Source of the DNA: Lepturacanthus savala
Lineage: Eukaryota; Chordata; Actinopteri; Scombriformes; Trichiuridae
Direction of reading: 5' to 3'
DNA length: 64,000 nucleotides
Assembly (NCBI GenBank): GCA_030544235.1
Contig: CM060469.1
Coordinates: 11,430,017 to 11,494,016 of the forward strand
The notes beneath the pieces are model-generated. The model made no database searches and was not told the origin of the DNA. It saw nothing but the letters and a program-made list of their open reading frames with translations. Made by a program: the position numbers and the translations under genes. Of this stretch, positions 23,521 through 37,420 are shown in pieces. Each line of letters starts with the position of its first letter. The stretch's first letter is position 1.

Positions 23521-26500
23521 ACACTCCGGTATTTCTATAATTGCAACCATGGATGCAGTTTTATTGTTGCCTTTGCACTGCTGTTGTATTGAAGCCCTTT
23601 GTTGTCATTTGCAACACGACTTCTCGGCTGTGGCGTGGTGGTCCAAGCGGTCTGTACACCCATACGCACACGAAGACACACACACACGCGCGCGACCTCG
23701 TTGCCGTATTTCAAATCCACTCCACACGACATGCGGTGTTTATCGGAAGCTACAGTTTATTCATTGCTTACTTATGGGTGGACGGAGATCAGAGCCACCT
23801 AGCAAAAAGAATGAATATTAAGCCTGGTACACTGCAGCATGGCCGAGTAAGGACAGAAGGAATGTTTGTGTGCATTTTGCGCATTCGTTTGGCCATGTCT
23901 GTCGGTGCATGTGTTGATTTTGAGTGCGCCTGAGTGCGTTTGTGTGTGTGCCAAAAGAAGAAGAAAAAAAAAAGTTTTGCCCGAGGCTGTTTCTCCAACA
24001 TGTAGTGAAGTCATATCACTCTGTATGTCGGTTTATTCCTTGGATTAAAACAAACGCTGGTATATTGCTGTTATAACATGTATCAATTTTCTTAAATATT
24101 GTCACGGTTTGTCACCATTTGTTACAGCGATAAAGACATTCAGTGTATCCAATCCAGGATGTCATTTTCCCCTAGTGATCTGTTGTTGCTTATATATATA
24201 TATTTATATTTTTTAATTTTAGTCCAGTCTCTGAATAGCCCTCTCTAAACCATGCAGACAAGACAAATGAACAAACAGACAGCACGTGGTGACCATCTGC
24301 AGTTGCTAGGTGGCCTTCCTTTCATAAAAAACAGTACATTTGCTGTACAGAGCTGGATGAGGAACAGATCAGTGTGTACTGTACAACCCATGTTTAGACT
24401 TATGGGGTTTTTCACTCCAATGGCTAATAGTCAAGTCTCCATTTTATAACTGGATAATGGCTTGAAACAGGCGTAATTTCTCAATCACTGATTAGGTTAA
24501 TTTCACAAGACAGTAAACACATTTATTTCACTAGCTTGTAACAGAATCTTTTTTTTTAGCAGCATTGTATGCAGGAAGCTCCAGATGATACATATGCTGA
24601 TGGTATTATTGGTTCAAAGTCATTCCTCTGATTTCATTTTAGAAAAAAAAAGTGTACTGTAGTTTAAACTAAAACAGGCTTTTATATTTCTCCCTCCCCC
24701 CCTTCCTCTCTGCACTATTACTGCCTCTCTTGAAGGTCATGTCAGTTTAAACAGGATCCTCAAATATTTTTACCATGACTTGTATGCACATGGGAGATGC
24801 ACAACAGAGCCAAAGTTTAAAGGTCATGCAGCTTTTTTTTTTCTGTTTTTGGACCCAAAAATAATTTTTGAAAAGTCATGAATCATCAACACTCAGCTTC
24901 CCATTCCAAACAGTTGGTTTCATTTCAAGACAATGATGAACAAGATGTAAACTGAGGGGCTTATACTCTTTGGGGAAATTGAAATGAGCAATTTGTTCCA
25001 ATTCCATTCAAAGCACCAAGGTGTGTAAAAGTGTAGATGAATTAATCTGTTTCCTCTGTGTTTGACTGACTGAAACAGGAGCGTAGAAGAGTGAACCTGT
25101 GCCATACGTTTCAGTCAGCTGTGTAAAAGTATGAGGGAGTTTTAAAGGTGATAAAAAAAAGGCAAGGCAGTGAATATCATCTTGTAGATAAGACAGCCAC
25201 CTCGCTTTCCACAGGCTACATCCATTTTATTGCATCTGGCAGCGAATTAAGGCACGTGTGGAGGAGGGAGAAAAAAAAAAAAAAGGCCGATTGAAAATGA
25301 AACCCCGGGCTAAGACCGCATTCAGCCTGACTGCTTTCTTCCCTCAACACTGACATTAGACTTTGATTCTCACATGAGCTGCTCTGATGATGATGATGAA
25401 CCATAAAAAATGATATAGCTCAATAAAAGTACAAAAAGGCGCAAGTTCATAAAGAGGACCTGAGGGCCATGTTAGGTTTGGTCCGTGCCAATGCATTTCT
25501 TCTCCCTCTGCTGGCTTTTAGAGATGATTACTTTGGATATTTATGGATGAAACAATTTTTGATTCGAGGGAGTTCGCGTGGCTCGCCAGTTTGTCTGCCG
25601 GGTCCTGTGAGGCTGCGCGTATCTACAGTAGCTTTTCCGATACCAAAGATGAAAGGCCTATTATCTGTTTAAAAAACGGGATTATATATTAGACTTGTCG
25701 CCAAAAAAAAAAAAAAAAAATAGCGCTGGAAACAGAAAACACACTACAATAATAATACCGGTGACGGAATTGGGAAATGGAATGATATTGACACGCCGAT
25801 TGAAAGGACAAACGAGACAATTGTAGGAGTCTTGGTCACCTTGAAAGTCTACATTGACTCAGTCAAAGTCCAAAACACACAAACGGGTCACATGCTTCTA
25901 TATATCATAATGAGGCCATGCCGATACATTGAGTTTTGTGTCATACATCGCGGAAAATCAACCGCCGTGTGCAGCCGCTATCGGCCCTCTCCTCTCTTCT
26001 CCTCTCCTCATTGATCCTTTTATCCTCCCCTCCCCGTTGAAAGGGTGCAGACTGGAGAAGGCAGGCTCTAGTGAGCAACGGCTCCCTCCTCTTCAGGCGG
26101 CGTGTGATGTGACTTGAGCCGTGTGATCTCTATGAGAGAAAACCCTGATGCATACAGGAAATAATCAGGGCAACACAGGCAGGGTTCAGAGGAATGCAAA
26201 TATTTTCAGAGTGCTTAAAAAACAATACCACACGCACGCACGCACGCCGCCAAATACACACGCCAAACACCCCACACATACACACACACACACATTTAAA
26301 AACAATACATACCCACACATACTTCATACAACAGAGGAACAAAAAAAACAAAAAAAAAAAAAACAACCACCCCCCTGACAAAACTCTCCCCGAGTGCATT
26401 TGCATAAAACATTAAGCTTAACAAAATGATTACACCTGACAAGTTGAGTTGGAGGAAGAACATCGCCGGTGGCAGCCGGTTACTTGCAGATCCTGCAATC

Positions 26501-26639
26501 ATTCTCTCGTCAAGCAACTGTTTCATGGCTGCCTTTGTAGGCACTGTCATGCCACCGCTTCGTGATTAATCCTTCCCTTTTGTTTTTCTTTTCTCCCTTC
26601 CACCCCTCTCAGTCCCTCCCACAAATCCAATAAGTTGCC

Positions 26640-26830
26640 CTTAAATCAGGTTACCCCTGCACCTTGCAGATAGCGGCATTGTGATGGATATGCCAAAATG
26701 CATGCCAGGCAGCATGTTTTTGTGCAAAAGCACTGTGAAATTGTACTGCTGTGATTCTGCATTATGGTGCTAAGTGTTTGTCTTGTAATGCAATTAAATG
26801 TGCATGTAAGCCGCCCCCGCACTCCCCGAA
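26640..26830. promoter_or_regulatory. candidate regulatory block with octamer/homeodomain motifs
   Basis: Complex sequence with ATGCATGCC and an ATGCAATTAAATGTGCATG segment, i.e. POU/homeodomain-type cores. No repeats. Function inferred. Confidence 0.33.
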
Positions 26831-27301
26831 CTATTGTGCGCTGTATTTAATAATTTTATATACGCTCTTTTGTGACATCGCCATTTAACCCGAGGTAAAA
26901 CGCAATAATTTAGAGGAGTATTAAACGAATAACTTTAGAGTGTTTGCCACAGAGAACACAAGCTGGGATCATTTAAGAGGGGGGGGGGGAGATGACAATC
27001 AAAACATTAATATCCTTCTCACTCCTATAAGCCTGCTGGAAATTCCTAGTGCTGAATACATTGCTGAAGGATAGCTCGCAGATAAAGACAGAGAGAGATT
27101 ATTGCCTCTTTTCATTCCTGCCCCCCTGGCAGCAGTAGGTATGGTAATATGGTTTTTGAATATTTGCAAGCATAAACTTAAGAAATGAGTGCTGATAAGG
27201 AGTGACAGCAACAGAGGCAGCAGAGATCTTCAGCATGACAGGCGATGTCAAAAACCCCGGTGACGCTTTCACTGTGACAAACTTTTCAAAAGAACAATGC
27301 A

Positions 27302-27305
<4 letters not shown>

Positions 27306-27348
<43 letters not shown>
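27306..27348 (+). repeat. (CA)n microsatellite
   Basis: About 21.5 uninterrupted CA units. Confidence 0.97.
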
Positions 27349-27350
<2 letters not shown>

Positions 27351-29189
27351 GTATTGAAGTGAACTGCTGCAAGCCTCTCTGACAGTGTTGTCCCAGCAGT
27401 TAAAAAAAAAAAAAAACGGAAACATCACCTAATTATGCACACCCTGTTTTTTTTCCTCTGAATACCTAAGCATACAAACTTTCAACATATGTCACTTCGC
27501 AGAGTGCCCCGGTGCATCGGTAAAATAAACAATTTCGATTCAAGATTCATGCTGTGTATTAATAGATTCAGTTCGGCTAAAGCAAACAATTCAAATAAAA
27601 TATTGAAAGCGGCGATTGAGGAAGATTTCTATTTTATTATTTTAACCTCAACGTTCGTGTCCTGAAACTTCACGTTGACCCCCCCCCGAGAAGAGCAGGT
27701 GTCTGTCTGACATGCAGGTTCTGTTATTGAGTTTTACTCTTCTTCTTATCTTCACTGCACTTTTATTAGTAAGTCAGCAGACCCTGTCACGTCTGCGAGA
27801 AGCCAAGAGGATCATTACTTTCAAAAAGAACCAGCTGGCCCATTGTTTAGGCTCTGCCAGCTGTGTCTATTTTCATAACCCATTTTCCTTTTGTTCTGCT
27901 ACACCTCCCTATAAAACTACAGAGACAGGAAGACAGAGTTGTATTTCACCATTTTCATGAACTCTTACCCTTATGATAGCCTAATGCACAGCGCTCAGCC
28001 GTCGGTGTGTGTGTGCGCCTGCACGCATGTATCAGTCCGCACGTGTGTCGACGTGCATGTGTGAGTGACTGTGAGGAGGAAGGCAAGGTTTGTAATCACC
28101 TAATCCAAACATACACTCGGGGAATCTCATTACTGGACCTAACAGTTCCATTTGAACCTTATCTGGTTTCAATCAGCCGCCTCTCAGGCGGAGAAACTTG
28201 ATTCCTTTTGTCTAGAAGTCTGTGCTATCAGTGGTCTCCTGTTTGTCTTGTCTATCACTGTCTTTTTACAGCTAACGGTATTTTAAATTCGCCGTCGGCG
28301 GCGAGGAGAGCGACTTCAGTGGCAGCAAAAAGGCTGGTTCTCGTCAACCGGCTTGCAAGTAGCCCTGTGTGACATCAGCGGGTTTGTATGTGCAGAATGG
28401 ACGGCTGCCACGGGGAACTCCCGCTAACCCCACACCCTTGCACACTAACCCCAGTTCTTCCCCCTGCCTGCTCCCACAGCCCCCCCCGACCCCCCCCCCC
28501 CCCCCATTCACATGCAAACGGACATTAAAACGAAACCTGACCCTGGCCCTGGAATCTGTAAGGTACTGTTTTTTTTTTTTCCTCCGTCTTTTTTTTTTTT
28601 TTTCTAAACAGGGAATCCTGCAGCTTGTGTGTGTGTGTGTGTGTTTGTAGGACGTGTGCGTGTTTGTGTACGCCGCATTCAAGTAGTCAAGGCGGGGGGT
28701 CAGAAAAAGGTGAGCTGGATGCGACGTCAGCGGCTGTCTCAGGAATCCCCAGATTAAAAAACTCCAGAAGGTTGAGAGTCGGAGATAATCACAGGATCTG
28801 GAATTCACAATAACAAACTGGCCATATATCTACCTGTCTCCGGCCTTCCTCCCTGAGACGGCCACAGGGTCAACCAAATGGCTGCATTCCATCAACGGCT
28901 CTTTTTTTTTTTTTCTCCCGCTGCTGGGCTCCCAATGAAGTGTCTGAAAAGGATCAAATACGGCCCCCGAAGTGAAACTTTTAACTCTTCTCTCTCTGTC
29001 TCCACCTCTCCTTACCCAACGTTTTTACTAGTAGCAGTTAAAGTTAAAGTGACAGTGGCACTTTGTCAAATTGTTCTTTCTATTTTGAGAAGGGAAAGGG
29101 TTCCGGGGGGGAGAACTGTCTTGGGCCCGGGATTGATGTAGGACTTTAAGGCGTAGATGCGGCTAAGACCCCGACGCCAGAGCATCACA

Positions 29190-29400
29190 GCCGGGCTCGG
29201 GGCTGTAGCGTAGGAGCTGAGGTTAGAGGTCTGGAGCTTTGCGGCGGGGGTTAGAGCGCTTCCTCTGAGAATTAGCTGGGAGCCACGGGCTCTGTGGCTG
29301 TAGCGATTTCTGGGTTGAATTAACAGTTGAGCAGGGGAGCTGTGACTAGTGTCTGGAGGGGGCTGTAGGGGTCTGGTGGAGGGTCTAGTAGGGCAGGTAT
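29190..29400 (+). repeat. G-rich degenerate repeat
   Basis: Segments near 29193, 29288, 29335 and 29359 share a GGGCTCxGxGGCTGTAG or GGAGCTGTxAC core followed by TCTGG. The copies are weakly similar and unevenly spaced, so this is either an old minisatellite or plain G-rich low complexity. Confidence 0.35.
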
Positions 29401-30559
29401 GATTTACATAGCTGTGAGAGAGTCCAGGATCTAAGTCTGCCCAGACCCTTCCCCAGAGAGCAGTGTTGACGGAGGTGCTGCATTGTGATACTTGCGTGAT
29501 TTATGTTCCTCACATACTCTTCCTTCCATTGCCTGACAACTTCATTATTTATATCTGTTTGTTGTGATTATTTGCTTAGATGTATACAGATAGCGTATAC
29601 TGTGAAGACTGTAAACCTTGGGTTGCAGCCTGGAGATTTGACTTTTCTTCAGATCTGGACCCTTGCTCTGCAGAGGTTGGTCTTTGTTGTTGCCCATGTA
29701 CCCGTCTAGACACTGAGGATAATTTGTCCCTTTGCTTCCTCCTCTGGTTGCTCCGTTCTCAGCAAAGGGAAATTACTTCACAAAGAGGGCAAGGGTTGCC
29801 GATTGGAAGTAAGTTATTTCGTCAGTGTAAAGTGTAGTAAATAGCCTGAGGTTAGGAGAAAATAATGATATACAGTCCTGTCCGGTGGGAGACTACAGCA
29901 TGAGACACAATCAGACCCTTGCAGAAAACTTTCAGAAATGCTTTCAGAGGATGTATTTTATCATGCCAGATTACTACTGTGGATAGCACCACTTCTGGAT
30001 GGTTATATCATATTCATATCTTGGTGCAGAGTCTCAGGCATTGTGCTCCAACATTCCTAGAGTGTAGTGTATGGGGCTTAGGACTGCAGGGTATATCTAA
30101 ATTCAGCTATTGATTAGTGCTGCAGCAAGGGGGAAAAAAAAGCCCCTGTAAAGACATCCCCATCTACTGTAGACTGTTTAATTCCCCCCTCACTGCTGCA
30201 TTCAAATTATTTGCTTTCACAGTCGAAAATCGAAGGGTTTTAAAAATTGACTTCCTGTACGGCCAGAGAGAAATTCATTTCAGCAGTATTGACAGCAGCC
30301 AAACAGAAAAGCTATTGCCCAGCATTTAATTATTGAAGACATTGATCAACAAAGTGATTTATATGCTGTGGTTCGGTTAAAAGGCCTAATTGAGTCACGG
30401 CGCTCTGTAAAAAGGCTTTTATTTGTTCATTTGGTCCCGATCAGATTGCATGATAACCTTCGGTCATACAGTGCGAAGCCAAAAGTATAAACACTGTTTA
30501 ATTTGAATGAATGCATTTCATAAAGTCTTATGGAAGCAGAAATCGATTAAGGCACTGTG

Positions 30560-30960
30560 CAATAGAAGAAAATATGAAAGGCCACTTATCGACGATACAG
30601 GTAAGACCATGCACATTTTGTCAGAAAACTGCTCTCCACTGCCCGAAACCTTAGTAACGACAGCCCAGCAAATCTGTTAGTCCATTTCATACAGCGGAGG
30701 GGGACCTCCAGGACTATTGAGCTGCAGTCTCCCACCTCCCCCTTTAATCATTTGCTTTTCCCATGCTCTCATCAATTAACAGGCAGTCTGATCTATCAGA
30801 CATTTGTGCTGCGATGTATTGCCCTTGGTCTCCCTGTGGGAACTGAAGTAATCTGACTGTTTCAGGATTTTCACCTCGTTCATCTGCGCCGGCCTTTTCC
30901 ACGCTTTTGTTTGACACACACCGCCTGAGCGCTTTTTTTCTTGACGATATTATAAATCGT
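30560..30960. promoter_or_regulatory. candidate regulatory block
   Basis: A 400-base complex block with no simple repeats, including CATCAATTAACAGG and GATCTATCAGAC motifs. A minus-strand frame of about 118 codons crosses it, but the product is not recognised and no convincing splice pair frames it. Confidence 0.33.
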
Positions 30961-33706
30961 CTTACAGTCATGTGTGACTTCATGGTGGATCCGTTGTGAT
31001 GCATCAAACAGAGAAATAAATAGTCTGGCACATCTATGTATTTGCTCATATGTTCTTTCACCGCACTCTTAGTGTCTTTTTCTATCCAATATGCCAACAA
31101 GGAAATTTCTAAGAAATGCGCATAGCACTTTAAACTTATTTTCCATTTTCCATTTGTAGCTGAAGCACTTTTTTTTTCTCTTTCTGCAGATGTTTGGCGA
31201 CTAAAAAGAGTGGTTTCTTTTGCCTCCTCTTGCCCATGCTAAACCTCTGGCTCACATCAGCTACATACAGAGGAAGCAGAGAGGAGGAGCAGGCAGCAGG
31301 ATGTTTTCATCAGAGTATGTCTCTTAACTCCACAGCCAGTGAGCAGTCTAATGATCTCACTTTAGACGGAGATGGGAATGTCGGGATTAATGGCATTCCA
31401 AGAGGAGAGGGCTGGGGCTCCAGGTTGTGTCCCCGGCACAGTTTGAGACTAGAGGGAAGAGTCAGACAGCAGGGCTGGAAGAAATTATGAGATAAAGAGC
31501 AAGGGGGGCAGGAGAGGGGTTGAAAGAAAGGAGAGGTGAAAGAGGGGTGGCGTCGGAGAAAGACACCACGGGTAGAAAAACGAAAAGTGGGTTGTTCATT
31601 TTCTGGATAGATAGACGAGATGGAATGGAACCATGCGTCAGAATGAAGGCAGCTGCGCTTTTGGCAAGGACTTTCCTGGCTGCACACAAGCACATGAGCG
31701 CACACATGTTCCTCATCCCCTCCTGTACAATGCACGCGCGCACCACGCACGCATGGGGAGGCGGGGATCCTCACGGACAGGTGAGGGTTAGCTTTAGTGT
31801 TAGCCCGGCGCTGCAGGCCTGGATGAGCTCAGGCACCGACTTCTCCTTCATTCTCCCTCTCCGGGGCTTTAGCCAGGGGAGCAGTGTTTAGCAGGGCCTC
31901 AAGGCATGGAGCCATCTAAGCAGCGCTAAGTCTTGGAACTGCTTCAGATTACCTGCTGTGTTCGCTGCCAAATAGGACTGACTCTGTGTAAGGTTGAGTG
32001 TTAGTGCGCCAGCTGTGTGTTTTTATTGTCATTATCAGATTACTTAAAACTGCACATGGATGCTGCACATCATGCTCTTTATGGGATTCCATTACTTTTA
32101 TTAGAGCTATATATTAGTTTAGAGGTGAAGCTCATATATTAACATTGAGAGCAGGTTATAGCAAATATATGCTTATTAAATAGACACTTCATTCAAATTA
32201 CAATAATAAAGAAAGTTTTTTTTTACTAATTCTTGTTTTTTTAGGCTTTTTTTTACACCATTGAAAATGTACAAAACAAATATGGCTACATTGATATTTT
32301 ACATTTTTAAATAGGACCAACAGATTGCCAACGGAAACAGCGGCTTAAAATTTAGATATAAATAACTTATAATAAAATACACACAGTCTCTGATCTTTGT
32401 AAGTGGTAAGCCATGAATGGGATGTCAAGGGAAAATATAAAATAACAGCAGAATTTAGCAAAAAAAATGTATGAAAAATATCAAAAAATAAATTAAATAA
32501 CACAAATAACACAAGAGGGAAAATTATTCTTTTTTTGTTACCAAAATCAGTGGTAAAATATCTTCAAATGTTGTGCTTTTGCTCCTTTTATTAGTTTTAA
32601 GGATTACAATTTTCAAGTACAATTTAACTCCATTCAAGAAAACACCATATTTGTGGAATGATTTCAGGATTCTGTTTTTATAAATAATTTTGCAGGACAT
32701 AGAATTATATCACAACAGATTACATCATTCTTTCTTCATAAGATCCTACCAAATGCTATATTGTCTCTAGAGACAGGAGCTATAAATCATGAGATTTAGA
32801 TTTGATCCATTTGTGAATGTCAGAATGTATGTGGAACATAACAAGAGAAACATTTCCCTCTGCTAGTATGCAGATGTTTGTGGAAAGTCAATTTGTTTCT
32901 AATGTTTAAATACATTTTTTTGCCAATGCTGCAAGCACAACAAACTCATTTTTCTTGACAGTATTGGGGTGGTGGAAAAAAATGCGCAAGGTGAATGAAA
33001 GCCAAATTATCTACATGGCTGTATACCAGAGAGATTTTGTAATATATCCCTTTAAGTGAAAAGCGTATAAGGAATGTGTCATGCAATGGAAACGATGATG
33101 CACACGAATTGGCTTTGTGTTACCTTTTATAAAACAGTGGGATTTTTGTTCGCCGTTCGCAGAGAGCGAAGCGCAGTCAGACAGTGCTGGAAGAAAAATA
33201 AACTGTTATCCTTGGAAGTGTCTTTATTGTACTTAGTCACACACACATTTATCATGAGGTTATAAATCTTTGTGAGTGAAGGTTGTTAATGACTCCGAGA
33301 GACAGTGGTGGAAGTGCTCTGTCTCCTCCGTTAGACGGGTTGGGATTGTAGTTGCAGAAGACAGAGCTGTGGCTGGGATAATACTTTACCTGGCCCAGGA
33401 CTCCCCTGGGCTCGCTATAGTGGAACTCTGTAGACTGTGGGCCCTGGCCTCATGCTGGGCCTGTCTGCATCCAGCAGTTTATGGAGACACAGCATATAGA
33501 CTGACACTAACAGATGATGTAGCTGCTTTTTTGTACCATCCTGTTTGAGAGAGTCAGGCTCTCTCTCCGTCTATATTTGTTTTCCTAACTCTTTCTCCAT
33601 GCCTCCTCTCTTTTGTTTCTCACTGTCTATTCCTGTGTTGGATCTTGTTATAAGAAGTTCTTTGGATTCTGGAAAAGCTGGCTATGCAACTTTAGGGCCG
33701 TGTAGC

Positions 33707-33732
33707 GCGTTTCCTGGGTCTGCAGGAAACGC
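33707..33732. other. perfect 10-bp inverted repeat with ETS-type cores
   Basis: GCGTTTCCTG at 33707-33716 is exactly complementary to CAGGAAACGC at 33723-33732, with a 6-base spacer. The arms contain facing TTCC/GGAA cores, which suit paired ETS- or STAT-like binding. It could also form a small hairpin. Confidence 0.7.
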
Positions 33733-36082
33733 TCTAAACACCGGTGGGCAGAAATATCAATGGATGGCCGAGTTGTTTAATATTTCCTTTCCTCTGTAGA
33801 TATGGACATGAGGGAAATATCCATCTCCTGGGATCCTGACCCCATAGGAATCATCTATATTCCAGGAGGAACTCGAACAATGACGTTTGGACTATTTGTA
33901 GTTGGGGGTCACTTCCAAGGCATCAGCCCCAACCTTTCGGGGCCTCAGACCTCAGTTCATTTTTAGTGGTGGGTCCAGTAAAAATAAGCATCACCAGCAG
34001 TTTGTCTTTTTACAGCCTTGCATCATTTCCTGCCCGCCCCCCCCTCATCGTTTTTGATCACACTCTCTCCCATTTCGCCCAAACACACACTCATACGCAA
34101 ACAAACTTGCACCATCTTCCGACGTTTTTTTTTCCTCTGTCCTTCGAGCCCTAATGAGTCTTTCAGCTGAGCGGTGATAAACTTGTATTTATTCTCCAGG
34201 CTGATAATTTCAGGGAGTGCTCTCTCTACTCTCAGAGCCCGGAGCCTATGCCAGAGACAGATCAACCCAAGCTCCAGGCAGTGAAGAGAATTGGGGAAAT
34301 TGATTTTAGGCATCCACCTCCTCTCAGCCCAATTTTTCTTTACAGTAAATACACTATACATAAGTATTAGTTCATTCTCCTGCAAGCTACTTGATTTTTT
34401 TTTTTTTTCTACCAAAACAATTCACCCTCAACATATAGCTAATCCTGTTAGCTCACAACCCGCTGACAATGGACAAACTTCGAGCAAAAAGCCAGAGGCG
34501 ACCGTTTCCTACCTCGCAGCGCGGTAAACAAAACCAAAAAAAAAAAGACAACATCACATAAATGTTTCCGGCTGTCACGGAGTCAGGTTCAAGTGCCCGA
34601 GCAGTTGTTTGCTTTTGCATATAAACTTCAAAGTTATCCGCAAGTGGCTGTATGTTGTGGTGAGAGACCCACGGCATAATGGAGAGTGCTAGTCACAGGA
34701 GACGGAGCAGCACTGCGAGATAAATCTAACATGCCACACATGAGCTCATTAATTCAACATTTCAGTCCATGTGGATGAGGCTGGGAGGGCCTATCCAAAC
34801 ACTGTCCCTCCGCAGCAGGGCTCTGAGCACTCAGAAGCGCTCTCTATTTACTGTAGGCCTGTGTTTGGGCTTGTGCCATATAACACTTTGACCCAGTGAG
34901 AGGAGATTGTTGAGACTTGTATCCAAGAAGGGAAACAGTGAGCTATTGTAAGTCTCTGCACAGCAGGATTTGGTTTTGGTGGGCTTTATCATTTTCCCCA
35001 CTTACTGACACGTGTGATTGGTAGTCTCACTAAATCTTTATGCTGTTTTCCTGTATGACCTCCCTCCATCATTTAACTTGATACATTATAAATGATTACA
35101 CGCTCTCTTCTTTTTCCCCCATTGATAAAAATGTAGCATGGAATACAAATTAAGATGAACTACGCGCAGCTTTGTTAAACTTCCAATATCCCATAGAATA
35201 CATTGTTTATTTTTCAGCTGCAGCATCTGGCAAAAAGCTTTTTCTCCTTTTCTGCATGGGAAAAGAAGTAAAGTACCTTTTCAGTGATTTCAAAGACAAC
35301 CCAGTGCACCCCCCCCCCTTCCCCCCGCCTCCTCCGAGCCGCTGTCTTTTGCACACACGCCCATACCTCTGACTCAATACTCTAGATTCCACCATAGCTC
35401 ACAAACATCCCCTCGGTGTTGACATTGGATCCACAGGATCAGTGTCTCCCCGGGGCAGATGGTCATTGGGGAGGGGTAGCGCTCCCTGGATGCCTGGATT
35501 TGTGCTGGAACACGCAGGACGAATCAGAGCACCTGTGTTCATTTGGACATAGCTCTGCATATCTCATGATCTGTCTGGGGCAGGACACGGAGTTGGGGGG
35601 GGGGGCATAGATGTACAAAACTCATCCTGGCGATCGGCACCTCCTCTGACTGTCCGACCCCTTGCTGACCCAGGAAAAGACTCATAAATCTCTGACTGCC
35701 TTAAACTCTAAGATGACATCATCTACCACATTTTTTTTTTCCATTCTCCTCTTTCATACATTTATTGTACTAGTGAAGTGCCCGTAGGAAGTTTGTCTTA
35801 ATAGACAAATTGTACATTGGGTAAGACATTGACATACATTAAGATAAGGAGAGATGTGAAAATACAGTTATTGTAAAAAAAAACCAACCTGGTGAGGTGA
35901 TAGTGCTGGGATTTCTCGAGGGTCTGTGAATGTGTCTTTGGCTGGCCCACAGTAGCCTGCGTTAGCATGAGGAATAAATCGCTGCTAAACCGACGAACGT
36001 CTTAGCAGTGTGGTTTTTGAGAGACGTTACAATATATTTGTTACGTTGGCTGCAGATTGATGCAGGAAGAAACAGGACAACG

Positions 36083-36120
36083 AAGCTTTGAATTGTAACC
36101 AAAGCTTTACATTGTAATGA
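36083..36120 (+). repeat. 19-bp tandem duplication
   Basis: Two adjacent units starting AAGCTTT with ATTGTAA in the middle, matching at about 15 of 19 positions, followed by a partial third (AAGC). Confidence 0.6.
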
Positions 36121-36264
36121 AAGCACTGCTACAGGATATCGCTGTGATACTTAAGTCTTTGGGATTTTAACTTTTAATGATAGTAATTATAGTTTGAATA
36201 TCTATCAAAAATGCCACAAAATAAGGATACACACTATCATGACGCTCACACAGATGTTCCTTGC

Positions 36265-36302
36265 TATATATATATTTATATATATATATATATATACACA
36301 CA
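36265..36302 (+). repeat. (TA)n/(CA) microsatellite
   Basis: TA repeats with one TTTA interruption, ending in ACACACA. Confidence 0.93.
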
Positions 36303-37149
36303 ACCTCATAGCCCAGACATCTTTGTAATGGTTTCAAACGTCCATAGGACAAGCTTCAGGTCACAGGGCTTGATGATATCAGCGTTGCTACTCTTCCATC
36401 AGAGTGATACCACATGCTGTGGCTGGTGTTTAGGTCTGGGAAATATTATTTTGAGGCGAGGGCTTGCGTATGTTCCAAAGTAGCACCATACTGTCCCAAA
36501 AAAAGGAGCATAATGTGGAACAGAAGTGGAGCATTGCGTTATTGTCCAGTGCATTAACCCCAATCAGCTTATGGGCAGTATCCTGGAGAGAATGAAAAGG
36601 ATGAGAAACAGAAGAAAAAACAATCAGCATTTCCTTTTTTTGTCAGCCCTTTTTTTCAATTTCTAACTTTAGAATTAAAAGTACATGAATCAGTGACACT
36701 TTTTTTCCCAGCTTACTTCTTTCTGACTACTTTTTTGTGTTTCCTGCACAGTACATTTCCTGACTTTTGTCTGGCCTCCTAAATCATTAGGCTACTTGTA
36801 TTCAAGGCAACTGTTCAGGCTTTTCTTTCACAGTAAAAGTCACTACTGCTGTTCTAAAAATACAAATCTACCACAAAAAAAAACCTATAAACATTTTTAA
36901 CATTTTTAAAAAGTATTTCAAGTTAAAAAAAAATGTTATGTAGCTCAAAGCTCACTAAAATCCTGTCCAGTATATGTAATGTGCGGTTGTCCTCTGCTTT
37001 GCTCATCCCAGCTGTCACCGAGGATGACAGGTAAATGACCTCTAAAAGTGCAAACACTGTCACTCCACTGTCATAAATGCCCCAGTATAGCACGAAGCAG
37101 CATGCATATTTATGATATGGCATAAACACTGCCCTTACGTCACACCAGC

Positions 37150-37420
37150 AGGCACGTGTGTACCTCACCATGCCACTCATCTCCCACCCCCGAGAGCCCT
37201 GATGGCACAGTAAATGAAGAGACGTCAAAGAGAATGCCAGCCTTTGTCAAACTCTACATGGAGAATTCCATCAAGGCACAAACCAGAAAAAAAATACTCA
37301 TTAATCTGCCCACGGGGGAAATTATCCCCAAACACTCTGTGATAGGAGTGTGGCCATTTCATCCTGTTTTGAATTTCGGTGTTTCTGACGGGATCTGAAG
37401 TGCATGTTGGGGCACTCCGG
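37150..37420. promoter_or_regulatory. candidate regulatory block
   Basis: Complex block of about 270 bases with an NF-kB-like near-palindrome (GGGGGAAATTATCCCC at about 37314-37329). No simple repeats. Candidate element by texture. Confidence 0.32.

Larger units (their letters stand above)
19241..27305. other. Intergenic desert, block 3
   Basis: No gene recognised. There are candidate blocks at 20.28-20.56, 23.22-23.52 and 26.64-26.83 kb, a 16-G run at 21246, a CT tract at 22993, a CA tract at 23175, CA/CG-rich sequence at 26.22-26.30 kb, and scattered A runs (25705, 26349). Confidence 0.6.
27349..36260. other. Intergenic desert, block 4
   Basis: No gene recognised. Contents include a C run at 28491-28505, T runs at 28567 and 28588, a GT tract at 28626, a G-rich degenerate repeat at 29190-29400, a candidate block at 30.56-30.96 kb, A/T-rich sequence at 32.0-33.0 kb, a hairpin at 33707-33732, and a 19-bp tandem duplication at 36083-36120. 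Confidence 0.6.

Noticed and set aside
28344..28808. 154-codon minus-strand frame
   Set aside because: Contains translations of GT/CA repeats, T runs and a C run; no plausible product.
31194..31490. Open frame after a strong-looking acceptor (TTTTTTTCTCTTTCTGCAG)
   Set aside because: No in-frame ATG at its start, no donor at its end, translation unrecognised; T-rich tracts followed by CAG are common here.
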